The translations under genes and the position numbers were made by a program. From positions 1-64,000 of the forward strand of contig CAYQQM010000007.1 in NCBI GenBank assembly GCA_964419605.1: a DNA stretch of 64,000 nt. Direction: 5' to 3'. Positions 53,218-62,519 of this stretch are shown here, piece after piece; position 1 is the first letter of the stretch, and each line of letters opens with the position of its first letter. This DNA comes from JABFXX01 sp964419605. GTDB lineage: Bacteria > Myxococcota_A > Polyangia > Haliangiales > Haliangiaceae. Below the pieces are notes generated by a model, which saw only the letters and a list, made by a program, of their open reading frames with translations, did not search any database and was not told where the DNA came from.

Positions 53218-54375
53218 ATGTATACACGGTTTCTGGAACCGCCTAAGTCCGCGTTCCTGCTGTTCGGGCCTCGAGGCACTGGGAAAAGCACGTGGATTCG
53301 CAACAACTTCCTCGGAGCTCACGTCATCAACCTCCTCCCGCCCGAACAGACATTGACGTACAAAAAGAACCCTTCGCAGCTACGCGCAGAGGTATTGGCG
53401 CTTTCGCGTGACCGGTGGGTCATCGTTGACGAAGTGCAGCGGGTTCCAGAGCTTCTCGATGAAGTTCACTACCTCATGGAAGAGGTGAACCACCGCAAGT
53501 TTGGCCTCACTGGATCGTCGGCTCGCAAGCTCAAGCACGGTGCCGCCAACCTCCTCGCCGGACGCGCGAAGGTTCGCCACCTGTTTCCTCTCAACAGCGC
53601 TGAACTTGAATTCGCGGTTTCAGTGGAGCAGCTGATCGCCTACGGGTGTTTGCCGCTTAGCGTCACTGCCGAGAACGAGCGTGAGCGAGAGGACTTTTTA
53701 CGAAGCTATGTGAATGTGTACCTTCATGAGGAGGTGAAGAGCGAGAGTCTGGTCCGAAACATTGGCAGTTTCAGCCGTTTTCTCGAGGTCTCTGCGCTTT
53801 TGGGTGGGCAGAAAATCAATCTGTCAAATGTCGCCTCGAACGCACAAATTACTCGTGATACAGCGCGAGGCTATTTTTCGATTCTTGAAGATACGCTGAT
53901 CGGTAGCTGGCTACCTGCCTACCGACCGCGCTCCAAAGTAAAAGAAGTTTCTCACCCTAAGTTTTATTGGTTCGATTCGGGCGTTCTATTCGCTGCAGCG
54001 GGAGGTTTTGAGCAACCGCTCGGAAGAGATGTGTACGGAATTCTGTTCGAGCATTTCATTCATCATGAACTGAAAAGCTACCTCGCTTACTCCGGAACAC
54101 GCGGGTCGCTAGGCTATTGGGCAACTCCGAGCGGATCGGAAGTAGATTTTGTTTGGTGGTACGGGAGTCAGGTCGTTGCTATTGAAGTTAAGTATTCCAA
54201 ATCATATCGCTCAGACCACAAAAAAGGCTTGCTGTCGTTTCGTTCTGGTACCAAAGCTCGTTTGATTATCGTTTATCTGGGAGAAAAAGAACTCCAGGTC
54301 GACGACATTGAGGTGATGCCAGTCCAGACATTTCTACGAAAGCTGCATCACGGCACCATTCTTCACACGTCTTGA
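53218..54375 (+). CDS. AAA ATPase with DUF4143 C-terminal domain
   Basis: A 385-aa protein of the AAA_14/DUF4143 type. Walker A is GPRGTGKST (residues 17-25) and Walker B is WVIVDEVQRVPE. The C-terminal domain ends in a PD-(D/E)xK-like core (SEVDFVWWYGSQVVAIEVKYS). These genes are abundant, dispersed and often acquired; their role is not settled. ATG 53218 follows the inverted repeat. It looks AT-richer than its neighbours. Confidence 0.85.
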   Translation: MYTRFLEPPKSAFLLFGPRGTGKSTWIRNNFLGAHVINLLPPEQTLTYKKNPSQLRAEVLALSRDRWVIVDEVQRVPELLDEVHYLMEEVNHRKFGLTGSSARKLKHGAANLLAGRAKVRHLFPLNSAELEFAVSVEQLIAYGCLPLSVTAENEREREDFLRSYVNVYLHEEVKSESLVRNIGSFSRFLEVSALLGGQKINLSNVASNAQITRDTARGYFSILEDTLIGSWLPAYRPRSKVKEVSHPKFYWFDSGVLFAAAGGFEQPLGRDVYGILFEHFIHHELKSYLAYSGTRGSLGYWATPSGSEVDFVWWYGSQVVAIEVKYSKSYRSDHKKGLLSFRSGTKARLIIVYLGEKELQVDDIEVMPVQTFLRKLHHGTILHTS

Positions 54376-54502
54376 ACTCGTGCGAGGCACCGCGAGTCCC
54401 TCGTTTTCGAGCGTGGGCGATCAGCATTCGGTCAAATGGATCGTCGTTGCGCAGTAACGCAATTTCTTGCTCGACCGCCCTCTCCCTAGCGATGAAAATC
54501 AA
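54376..54502 (-). pseudogene. PIN-domain toxin fragment
   Basis: On the minus strand the frame reads IALLRNDDPFDRMLIAHARK, the conserved DPFDR C-terminal motif of PIN-domain VapC toxins, preceded by only about 20 residues. The domain's N-terminus and any antitoxin are missing, so it is a remnant. Confidence 0.5.
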
Positions 54503-54541
54503 GCACTTATCATCGGCCCTACAGTTGCATACCTCATCGTT

Positions 54542-56641
54542 ATGCCCAGAAGTCTTCGCAGCTGGATTTCAACAAGCGCGCAGGTGGCGAGGCAAGCGAC
54601 CGCCAGGCAAGCGACCGCCAGGTCGGCTTTTGCCCGCGTTGCGATTGCGGTTTGCTTCGCTGCGCAGGCATGCACGGTTGGTAGCGGTGGCGACGGTGGG
54701 AACGATAGCGACGACAGCAAACCGGAAGTTCCGTTTGAGCCGGTGAGGCCGCACGTGTACGTCGGCAAAGTGAAGAGTTTGTTGACGGGACTCGCAGCCA
54801 CGGATGCTGAAATCAAAGCAGTGATCGCATCGCCTAAGGCGATGCGCAGCCTCATTGATAAATGGATGGAAGAGCCATCGTTCAAGGAGCGCATGCTCGA
54901 TTTCTTTCGAAACGCGTTTCAACAGAACCAAGTCGACCTGAACAATCTGATGGAGGCGTTCAGCGTGAATCTTAGCTATCCGGTACGAGCGCAGTTCTTG
55001 CGCAACATCATGGATAGCTTCCCACTGACGGTGTGGCAGCTGATGGCTGAAGGCCGGCCTTTCACAGAAGCGCTGACCACCAACCGCTACATGCTCACCA
55101 CTGGTCTCATGGCGATGATGTCGTTTTTCGACGACCGCGCTGTAAGTGACGCGGGAAATACTTCCTCCCGCCTTGCGGCCCGCAATCCAATCGCGAAGTT
55201 TACGATGAGTCGGACAGCCAATCACTCAACGGCGGAATCGCTCGATCCAGCCAGCCCGAACTACATGATTTGGCCGGCGCGCGACATGGTTCCTGCATCG
55301 GTAAGCTCAAAGCCCGTCGCGTCATGTTCATCCACGACTGTAACGAAAACGTCAAATACCAACGATCTCAAGTTCTATTTTGGTGATGGCAGCTTATTCG
55401 GCTCTCTGATGGGAGTCTCGCTTTTTCCCGACTGCGGGTTCTATGCGGTTGCGTCGGCATATACAGACGCCGACTGGAACGACTGGCGCATGGTGACGAT
55501 GAACGTTGCGCCTGCTGGATCCTCATCAAGCGCCGATCCGTCCTTCTACGAAATCACTAGGCTCCGCAATGCCTCAGCACTGACACTGCATACGCAACGC
55601 TTGGGTTTCTTTGGCACGTTAGCGTTTGCCGCCAACTGGCCTACCAACGCGGACAACAGCGCGCGTGTGACTGCGAATCAGGCACTGATCGTCGCCCTTG
55701 GCGCTGCTGTGGGCGGCGAAGCGGTTCCCCCCGGGTTCACGCTCGATCCCGCCGATGCCGAGCATGCCGGCCCCGCGTGCATAGGTTGCCATGCCCAGCT
55801 GGACCCGCTGAGGAAATACTTCCGCCAGTCCTACACCGTCTACTACAGTGCCCAGCGCGACAACGTGAACGGACCGGCAAAGTTCTTGCTGGGCGGTGTA
55901 AGCGCGACAGGCACCGGTGTCGGAGATCTGGCAAACACCTTGGCAGCTCACCCACGGTTCGCGTTGGCCTGGGCTGAAAAACTACATTTCTGGGCAACCT
56001 CAACCGCGGCTCTGTCCGATGATCCCGAACTCATCCGGGTCGCTGCCGCCTTCAAGGATAGCAACTTCGATTTCAAGACCCTGGTGCGCGAACTGTTCAG
56101 TTCACCGCTGATCACGCTGGAAAGCCGCACCAAGACCACGGCCGAAAAGGGGGTTCTACTCAGCATTGCCCGCCGAGATCAATTTTGCGCCGCGCTATCG
56201 AGCCGGCTCGGACTCCCAGATGTTTGCGGCATGCACGTAACGAAGCCGACCCCCACCCAAGCCAAAGTGAGCGGTCGGGCGGTTGTCATGCCCGTCGACA
56301 CCTACAATCGTGGGTTTGCGTTGCCCTCGCTGCCAACGCGACCCGACTTGTTCTATCGCCAGAGCGCAGAATCGGTTTGTAGCCTGGTGGCGGATCAAGT
56401 CGTCGATGCAGCAACGGGAACGAGTAAGTACAAGAGTCAGAACCCCGAAGCAGCGATAGATGACTTCGTTGCAACCGTGATGAACCTTCCGCTCTCGGAT
56501 GCACGAGCAGCAGCTGCGCGCGCGATTTTGGCAGAAAACTACGCCGCGTCGATCCAAGCAAACGCCAACCCAACCAACGCGCTCAAGGCCACGTTCATTC
56601 TGGCGTGCATCTCGCCGTCGAGCATGCTGGTGGGACTCTAA
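54542..56641 (+). CDS. exported DUF1549/DUF1588-like c-type haem lipoprotein
   Basis: A 699-aa lipoprotein (lipobox Cys44, AAQAC). The N-terminal part resembles DUF1549 (VKSLLTGLAATDAEIKAVIA, then LIDKWMEEPSFKERM), and a single haem site PACIGCHAQLDPL in the middle resembles DUF1588. Such proteins are paired with DUF1501 or DUF1552 proteins in Planctomycetes and myxobacteria, as here, with unknown function. The signal region contains a 15-base duplication. The frame is open to 54467, but ATG 54542 gives the signal peptide. Confidence 0.75.
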   Translation: MPRSLRSWISTSAQVARQATARQATARSAFARVAIAVCFAAQACTVGSGGDGGNDSDDSKPEVPFEPVRPHVYVGKVKSLLTGLAATDAEIKAVIASPKAMRSLIDKWMEEPSFKERMLDFFRNAFQQNQVDLNNLMEAFSVNLSYPVRAQFLRNIMDSFPLTVWQLMAEGRPFTEALTTNRYMLTTGLMAMMSFFDDRAVSDAGNTSSRLAARNPIAKFTMSRTANHSTAESLDPASPNYMIWPARDMVPASVSSKPVASCSSTTVTKTSNTNDLKFYFGDGSLFGSLMGVSLFPDCGFYAVASAYTDADWNDWRMVTMNVAPAGSSSSADPSFYEITRLRNASALTLHTQRLGFFGTLAFAANWPTNADNSARVTANQALIVALGAAVGGEAVPPGFTLDPADAEHAGPACIGCHAQLDPLRKYFRQSYTVYYSAQRDNVNGPAKFLLGGVSATGTGVGDLANTLAAHPRFALAWAEKLHFWATSTAALSDDPELIRVAAAFKDSNFDFKTLVRELFSSPLITLESRTKTTAEKGVLLSIARRDQFCAALSSRLGLPDVCGMHVTKPTPTQAKVSGRAVVMPVDTYNRGFALPSLPTRPDLFYRQSAESVCSLVADQVVDAATGTSKYKSQNPEAAIDDFVATVMNLPLSDARAAAARAILAENYAASIQANANPTNALKATFILACISPSSMLVGL
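54590..54619 (+). repeat. 15-bp tandem duplication in a signal-peptide region
   Basis: AGGCAAGCGACCGCC occurs twice in tandem, encoding the repeated residues ARQAT in the n-region of the lipoprotein signal. Confidence 0.9.
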
Positions 56642-56652
56642 GGAGAACACCG

Positions 56653-57954
56653 ATGGACTTCACGCGACGCAAGCTCCTATTGTCTACCCTTTTTGGCGCA
56701 GGTGGCTTGGGCCTTCGGGCACTGGCCACAGGTCTGCCGCTGTCGGTGTTCACCCGGTCCCGCCGCGCACACGCCGACACGAGCCCAGCGCCGGATGCGT
56801 GCACGAACGCTCAATTTCTCTATTTCCTAACCTCGAGCAATGGCGATCCGATAAACGCCAATATCCCGGGTAGCTACGTGCTCCCGGGGATTCGCCATCC
56901 ACAACAGGCTACGATGGCGCCGGCGGCGATGACCGTTGGCGGCCAGTCCTATCAAGCCGCGTTGCCGTGGACACAGCTTCCTGCGGCGATGCTGGCTCGG
57001 ACAAGCTTCCTGCATCACAGTACCTACACGAACTCGCACGCCGACGCCGCCAAAGTGAACACTCTGATGGGGGCCGTGCAGCGACAGGAGATGCTCATTT
57101 CGCTGTTGGCGAAGCATTTGGCGCCCTGTCTTGGCACGATACAGACTCAGCCAGTCGTGCTGAGTCCAAATCTAGTGACTTTTAATGGTGCTGTGATGCC
57201 CACGCTGCTCCCGCCGAACCTTCGCGATGTACTGGTTAGTCCAACGGGACCCTTGGCCGAGCTGCAGAAGATTCGCGACACAAACCTCGATAAGCTCAAC
57301 GAACTGTTCAAGCAGTCGGGGAACATAGCACAGCGGAAACTCATCGATCAGTACGCGCAGTCCCAGCGCGAGGCGCGCGCGATATCGCAAGATCTACTAA
57401 ACGCGTTGGCAGATATCAAAGGCAACACGCGGGAAGACCTCAACATTGCAGCTGCGGTGCTGTTCAAAATGAAAGTAACACCGGTCGTCGTTGGTCGGTA
57501 CGACTTCGGCGGCGACAATCACAGCGACACAGGTCTCGTTAGGGAAACCGCGCAGACCATCGACAGCGTCGCGGCGATTGGTGGATTTCATAGTCAGCTG
57601 ACCTCACATGGTTTGACGGACAAAGTCACGGTTGCGTTTCAGAACGTATTTGGTCGAACGTTAGGCCCGGGGTCAGGTGGGAGAGACCACAACGGAAATC
57701 ATAGCTGCTCTATCTTCATAGGAAGTACGATAAAAAGTTCGGTTGTCGGCGGAATTGTGCCTGCAACGAAGGACTTCAAGGCATCTGGGTTTGATTCAAA
57801 CTCCGGTCAGATGAATGAATCCGGAGATGTACCCTTCCGGGAAACACTCGAATCCGTTGGCAAGACCCTCGGCCGAGCCCTGGGCATTTCGCAGACCGTG
57901 TTGAACGAGCAGATCTCCAAGGGCAAGGTGATTGCCGCAGCTCTCAAGTCGTAG
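56653..57954 (+). CDS. Tat-exported DUF1501-like protein
   Basis: A 433-aa protein with a Tat signal (FTRRKLLLSTLFGAGGLG). The C-terminal GSGGRDHNGNHSCSIFIG segment matches the DUF1501 pattern (alkaline-phosphatase-like fold). An AAGGAGAA ribosome site precedes the ATG, 11 bases after the upstream haem lipoprotein. The two are a conserved type of pair, probably acting together outside the cytoplasm. Confidence 0.82.
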   Translation: MDFTRRKLLLSTLFGAGGLGLRALATGLPLSVFTRSRRAHADTSPAPDACTNAQFLYFLTSSNGDPINANIPGSYVLPGIRHPQQATMAPAAMTVGGQSYQAALPWTQLPAAMLARTSFLHHSTYTNSHADAAKVNTLMGAVQRQEMLISLLAKHLAPCLGTIQTQPVVLSPNLVTFNGAVMPTLLPPNLRDVLVSPTGPLAELQKIRDTNLDKLNELFKQSGNIAQRKLIDQYAQSQREARAISQDLLNALADIKGNTREDLNIAAAVLFKMKVTPVVVGRYDFGGDNHSDTGLVRETAQTIDSVAAIGGFHSQLTSHGLTDKVTVAFQNVFGRTLGPGSGGRDHNGNHSCSIFIGSTIKSSVVGGIVPATKDFKASGFDSNSGQMNESGDVPFRETLESVGKTLGRALGISQTVLNEQISKGKVIAAALKS

Positions 57955-57980
57955 TTGTCTTGCGGTTTGTTGTGACCTCG

Positions 57981-58745
57981 ATGTGTAAATACGCTGTAAT
58001 CGCTTTCGTATTTGTAGGTTGCTCGGCCGAGTCGTCGGTGAGCATTGTCGATGCGGCTCCACCCGACAGCAGCGGCCCGAACGCTGACTCGGTCTTGCTG
58101 CGAGACGATTTCGAGGGTGGTATTTCGTCGCTGTGGACGCCGCTCATTCGCGGGGTCCAGGCGCCGTTTGGATCCCTGGCAGTTACGAGCCTTCAGGCGT
58201 ATTCTGGATCTTCGAGTCTTCAGTTGAATTGGCTAGCGAACAATACCAGTACACTGGAGCTAGATACACCGCTTCCGAATGTCGAGGAATTATATGTTCA
58301 CTTCGCCGTGAAGTGGTCTAAGGAGTTTCAGTTCACACCAGGAACAACGGCAGGGAAAAAAATCTGGCGTTATTGGGCTGGGCCGCGCGACGACTTCGTG
58401 ATGTTGGCACGTCGCACCGGAGAAGGCTTGCGATTCTCCATCTACCTCAATCAGATGTTTGTACAAGGCTCGCCGCCGAATCTAGGTGAGAATATCGGAG
58501 TCCCGACTCCCGTTGAAACGGACCGATGGTATAGTTTCGATTGGCACATTGTCGGCGGACTGGGTACCGGGAAACTGGAAGGTTGGGTCGACGGGATTAA
58601 GAAGTGGGACTATCCCAACATTCACGTAACGGAGTTGCCAATGAGACGTTTTGCTCTTGGCGGTAACATTAGTCCGGATCGTTCTCCCAACAGCCAAACA
58701 GAATGGTTCGATGACCTGATCGTGTCTACGGCACCCATTCGATAA
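57981..58745 (+). CDS. lipoprotein with concanavalin-like (lyase/lectin) fold
   Basis: A 254-aa lipoprotein: lipobox Cys14 (VFVGC), then a beta-sandwich pattern (LLRDDFEGGISSLWTP, LYVHFAVKWSKEF, then TEWFDDLIVSTAP) like polysaccharide lyase family or LamG-type domains. Binding or cleavage of a polysaccharide is likely but unproven. ATG 57981 is preferred to a TTG seven codons upstream. Closely follows the DUF1501 gene. Confidence 0.7.
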   Translation: MCKYAVIAFVFVGCSAESSVSIVDAAPPDSSGPNADSVLLRDDFEGGISSLWTPLIRGVQAPFGSLAVTSLQAYSGSSSLQLNWLANNTSTLELDTPLPNVEELYVHFAVKWSKEFQFTPGTTAGKKIWRYWAGPRDDFVMLARRTGEGLRFSIYLNQMFVQGSPPNLGENIGVPTPVETDRWYSFDWHIVGGLGTGKLEGWVDGIKKWDYPNIHVTELPMRRFALGGNISPDRSPNSQTEWFDDLIVSTAPIR

Positions 58746-58756
58746 TACGCGGGCCC

Positions 58757-60079
58757 TTAGTTACATGGTAGCGCAGTGTTCAGAACGCGAACGTCATCGA
58801 TGGAACCGACGAACGTAGCGGGAAGGACCAAACTATGCGCGTCCTGACCGATGAACGGCGGATTGTTTGGCTTCAGCGTGCCAGGGGCTAGCGTTGCGCC
58901 TTTAAGAGTGCCGTCGAAACAGACTCTGAGGAGGCCGTCGACCTCGTGGACCACCCGGAGGAAATGCCATCGCTGATCCGGAGGGTACATGAACTCGACG
59001 TGAGCAGAATTTACAACGCCGGGCGACGTATAAACGGTCCCCGCATTCAGTCGTAGCTCGCCCTGGATGTTGACTAGACGTGCAAATAGGCCGCCGCCGC
59101 CGGGGGCGTGGAGATTTCGCTCGGAGAAGATGTACGCCGTGATACCCGAGGGGAGCGTTGCATGCTTCACCCAAAGGTCGAGTGTAACGTCGCCCGGGCG
59201 GTCGAGCACAGCCGCGGCATTGTAGTAGTTGTGTTCCGCAACCTTCGCTGCCTGACCTAACTCCGGGTACGGGCCCATTTCCAATGCTGGAGCCGGTGTG
59301 CCTGGTGTCGAATCGTGCGACGCTACGAGCTGATTCGGCCTGCACGCGCTTTCGGTCGTTCCACCGGACAGCGCCGAGAACGAGATCGCGAACTGACACT
59401 CCGCCGGAAACGTTACAAGGGAGTCCACTACATGCAGCTGTACAGCAATGTCGGGCTGCCCCGCTGCTGGGGAGGAAAGCGCGACAAGAAATCGATCGCT
59501 GGCCAGCGCGTCGAGCCGAACCACATGGTTCAATGTCACATGGGGTTGTGCAGATCCCGTGAACAGTGCGTCCTCGCGGCTATTGCGATAGATCTGCACC
59601 GTCTGGCCTAGTCCGCCGTCTGGAACGTGAACGCTGAGCCGGAGGTCGATCGTTTGGTTCGCACCAGCGGTGAATTCGATCGCCGGATCTGCCGGACTAG
59701 AGACTCCGGCCGTGGAGACCAGCAACGCACCGGGTAACGCCCGGCACGCAGTAGCGCTGGGATTCGCCGCGCAACTCCGAATGGTGTTTTCGGGATTGGC
59801 ACCGACAAAGCCGCCGTCGATCGCGGTCATCGGCGACCACGTGCGATTGCGATGGTCGGCTAGGTACCGCCAACGGCCGGTTGTTCCAGTCGCGCTGCCA
59901 TCAAAGTCCGCCCCGCTATCGCCGATGCACGGCGCAGGACACACCTGCGCGGGCGGAGCGTCGCCCGCAGTCCCTCCTTCGATATGGGCATCGAACAGGG
60001 ACTGGCGGCAGCTGCAGACAAACACCAGGGGCGCAACAAGTCCTAACGAGAGCCACTGTCTCGATTCCTTTAGGGCCAT
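58757..60079 (-). CDS. LamG-domain surface lipoprotein
   Basis: A 440-aa lipoprotein (lipobox Cys22 or Cys24, VFVCSC). The first 230 residues carry paired cysteines and a beta-rich region; the last 180 form a LamG/concanavalin-like sandwich (GDVTLDLWVKHATLPSGITA, then FVGSIDDVRVLNTALPC), a carbohydrate or glycoprotein-binding fold. It converges on the previous lipoprotein gene. ATG 60079 is chosen, with 60088 as an alternative. Confidence 0.75.
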   Translation of the reverse strand: MALKESRQWLSLGLVAPLVFVCSCRQSLFDAHIEGGTAGDAPPAQVCPAPCIGDSGADFDGSATGTTGRWRYLADHRNRTWSPMTAIDGGFVGANPENTIRSCAANPSATACRALPGALLVSTAGVSSPADPAIEFTAGANQTIDLRLSVHVPDGGLGQTVQIYRNSREDALFTGSAQPHVTLNHVVRLDALASDRFLVALSSPAAGQPDIAVQLHVVDSLVTFPAECQFAISFSALSGGTTESACRPNQLVASHDSTPGTPAPALEMGPYPELGQAAKVAEHNYYNAAAVLDRPGDVTLDLWVKHATLPSGITAYIFSERNLHAPGGGGLFARLVNIQGELRLNAGTVYTSPGVVNSAHVEFMYPPDQRWHFLRVVHEVDGLLRVCFDGTLKGATLAPGTLKPNNPPFIGQDAHSLVLPATFVGSIDDVRVLNTALPCN

Positions 60080-60269
60080 ATGGCGCATCCAGCCTACGCT
60101 GCTCTTGAAATGGCGAAGTGGCGGTGTTCGCTGTGCGGCTGCCTCCTTTTTCGAATGCCTCAACGTACGCGCACCCGCGCCGAGAACTGGTGTTACTTCG
60201 AGGTGGCGCAGCCCGATCAAGAAACGCATTGAAGTGACTGCTTCCCCCAGAATCTTACAGGGGTATTGG

Positions 60270-60290
60270 GGGGCTCGTCAGCCCCTTTTT
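60270..60290 (+). terminator. Rho-independent terminator, orphan on the plus strand
   Basis: GGGGCT-CGTC-AGCCCC followed by TTTTT. On the plus strand no annotated gene ends just upstream (both neighbours are minus), so it may end an unannotated RNA or antisense transcript. Confidence 0.55.
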
Positions 60291-60429
60291 CGGGGCGGCA
60301 TTGCCACCACCGGGTGTGCGAAGCAGTGCGGCGGAGCGTCCGACAAGGTCCGATATGTGGTTGGAAATCGGTGGCGGCTTGCCGGCTGGATTCGTGGGGC
60401 ACGGTTGGGGCCACGGCGAAGGCGAGCGC

Positions 60430-60825
60430 CTACCAGCGCGATAGCCGCCAGGCGTCGCGAATCAGCGCAACTTCATCGCCAGTGATTGCAACGACATCAA
60501 ATCGAGCTTCGCGAAACGGAACTCGGCGTGCACACAAAAAGGCCTGGGCTGCGCGACTCACCTTGCGCTGCTTGGCATACGTCACCGTTACAGCAGCGTC
60601 GCCGCAGCGATCATCGGCGCGGCTGCGCACTTCGACAAAACACAACACGTCGCCGTCGAACGCCACGATATCGAGCTCACCAACTTTGCAGCGAAAGTTG
60701 CGCTCGACGATGCGAAACCCGCTACGAGTCAAAAATGCCACTGCTTTAGATTCCGCCGCGGCCCCCACATGTCGGGTAGCCAGCTGGGTGCGCGCCCGCG
60801 CGGCGTGGGCAACGTTCGCTACCAT
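60430..60825 (-). CDS. yraN: YraN/UPF0102 family protein
   Basis: A 131-aa protein with the UPF0102 nuclease-like core: GAAAESKAVAFLTRSGFRIV, GELDIVAFDGD and FVEVRSR, a PD-(D/E)xK pattern related to Holliday-junction resolvases. Function is not established. Single gene with an ATG start. Confidence 0.9.
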   Translation of the reverse strand: MVANVAHAARARTQLATRHVGAAAESKAVAFLTRSGFRIVERNFRCKVGELDIVAFDGDVLCFVEVRSRADDRCGDAAVTVTYAKQRKVSRAAQAFLCARRVPFREARFDVVAITGDEVALIRDAWRLSRW

Positions 60826-60884
60826 AGACGGTAACTCTATCTGGATCCCATGACATTGCGACTACCAACGAACAAGGACGGACG

Positions 60885-61613
60885 TCATTCGAGGCGATTG
60901 ATCTTCACCGACATCCCCATATCTCGGATGATTTTCAGGAATTTCGGGAGGGCAGTGCGGCGGTCTACTCCGGAGCCCGCATGGAACCTTAGAAGGGTGA
61001 TCTCCAGTCGAGTGCTTTCTGCGTTGATCTTGGGGATCAGCATCGTCACCCACGATTTGGTGGTCTCCTCGAGCTGATGCAACCGCGCCGCGAGGTCGGA
61101 GCGCCCCTGCGCTGCGCAGTCCTCCTTGGTGAGGAAGCCATTGTTGCCGGCGGTGCCAGAGGGTGCAGCGTCGGAGCGGATTGCGTTGGCCCCGCCTTCC
61201 ATGCCCTTCGCGGCGGAGCGCCAGGGGATCGGTCGTCTAGAGAGGAGCGAACCAACGCCCAAAACCGTCAGCTCGAGAGTCGACAATGGCTCTTGCGGCT
61301 CGACGACGCGACCCACAGACGCAGCGGCGAGCTCACCGCGGATTCGAGCTGCCCCACGCTGTAGATCGGCGACTATCTGGTCTGGATGCTCGTAGTAATC
61401 GCGAACCCAATTGCTGGGTCCCTCGAGCCGCGGCGGTTGTTGCGAATACGCTTGAGCAGTGTCGGATCGGGGCGAACTCGGGTGGACGGTCAGCGAAGCA
61501 ATGCTCGGAGTCGGTGCCTCGACCAGCGCTGCGTAGTTCAATCGCAAATGCTCGCTATCGTTTCCGGGCCGTACTTGATGTTGTAGTAGCCTCTCGCTGG
61601 GACTTCGCACCAT
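60885..61613 (-). CDS. hypothetical protein
   Basis: A 242-aa protein without a recognised domain. The N-terminal half is polar and Pro/Ser-rich, and the C-terminal part is helical with a putative coiled coil (LAARLHQLEETTKSWVTMLI) and a basic end. No signal peptide is evident. The 240 bases beyond its start, up to 61855, contain nothing I can support. Confidence 0.55.
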   Translation of the reverse strand: MVRSPSERLLQHQVRPGNDSEHLRLNYAALVEAPTPSIASLTVHPSSPRSDTAQAYSQQPPRLEGPSNWVRDYYEHPDQIVADLQRGAARIRGELAAASVGRVVEPQEPLSTLELTVLGVGSLLSRRPIPWRSAAKGMEGGANAIRSDAAPSGTAGNNGFLTKEDCAAQGRSDLAARLHQLEETTKSWVTMLIPKINAESTRLEITLLRFHAGSGVDRRTALPKFLKIIRDMGMSVKINRLE

Positions 61614-61854
61614 GAGAGTCGGTACTATACGCAGGCACAGTGGACAATAGGATTCGCGATCATCATCCCAGATTGAGCCATTTGGCGATCACCGTTGTCA
61701 CTCCATACATCTGCCTCAGCGCTGTGGTTACATGTGCAAGGCCCTCCACGGCCATCATGTCAGCCATCTCTTTCGTACAACCTGGGGGTCGACGACAAGG
61801 TCAAGCTAGCTTGCTCGTGGACCGAAGCGGTTCCAAACGGGGCGGTGATTGGCG

Positions 61855-62337
61855 CTAGCTCCGGCAGAGCGGATACGACGCGTTGCCGGTCCGACCGGAG
61901 AGGTTGCAGCACGCGTTGTCCGGGTTACCAGCGTCACACGCCTCTGGCTGGGGCCGCTGACCTGTCTCCGGGATCACCACGTAGTCCTTACAGATGCAGA
62001 ACTTTTTGCAGCAAAATGGGCCTACCGTCACGGCGACGCCACAGGTGAAGCCGGTCTTGCACGGTGACTCGGGAACGCGGTCGCAGTCGTCGTCGCTCTC
62101 GCATTCGGCGGTGCACAATCCGCTGTTACCGGAGTAGGTGCTGCCGTCTGGCAGAGGGCGCTCAAGCGGCACGCGCAGGCAGGTGTGTGACACGCAGTCT
62201 AGTGACGGCGACGCGACGACAACCTCCGAAGGTGCTGGCAGCTGCGAGCCGAGATCGCACGTGCGTCCGACAGGATTGCTCGTACATGCACAGGCGAGCG
62301 CGAGCCCCAAAAGCCAGAGGTAGCGCGATCGAATCAT
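61855..62337 (-). CDS. cysteine-rich lipoprotein
   Basis: A 160-aa lipoprotein: signal peptide ending at Cys16 or Cys18 (LALACACTS), then about 18 cysteines in the mature part (CESDDDCDR, FCCKKFCICKD, CCNLSG), suggesting a compact disulfide-rich domain like those of myxobacterial Dickkopf/EGF-like surface proteins. ATG 62337 is chosen; an upstream in-frame start would only lengthen the n-region. Confidence 0.72.
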   Translation of the reverse strand: MIRSRYLWLLGLALACACTSNPVGRTCDLGSQLPAPSEVVVASPSLDCVSHTCLRVPLERPLPDGSTYSGNSGLCTAECESDDDCDRVPESPCKTGFTCGVAVTVGPFCCKKFCICKDYVVIPETGQRPQPEACDAGNPDNACCNLSGRTGNASYPLCRS

Positions 62338-62519
62338 CGACCGATAATAAAGTGCCTGCGACATGAGTCAAGTGAACGACCTAAGGGACTGGCGCAAAGC
62401 CGCGATATTTCGCTTCCGCGCCCAACATCGTTGACCCTGGCTCGGCTATCTTGACACGAGGCACCGGCACGTCGATGATCTTATCTCCACGTATGTCGGT
62501 CCGGATCTAAGGAGCTGTG

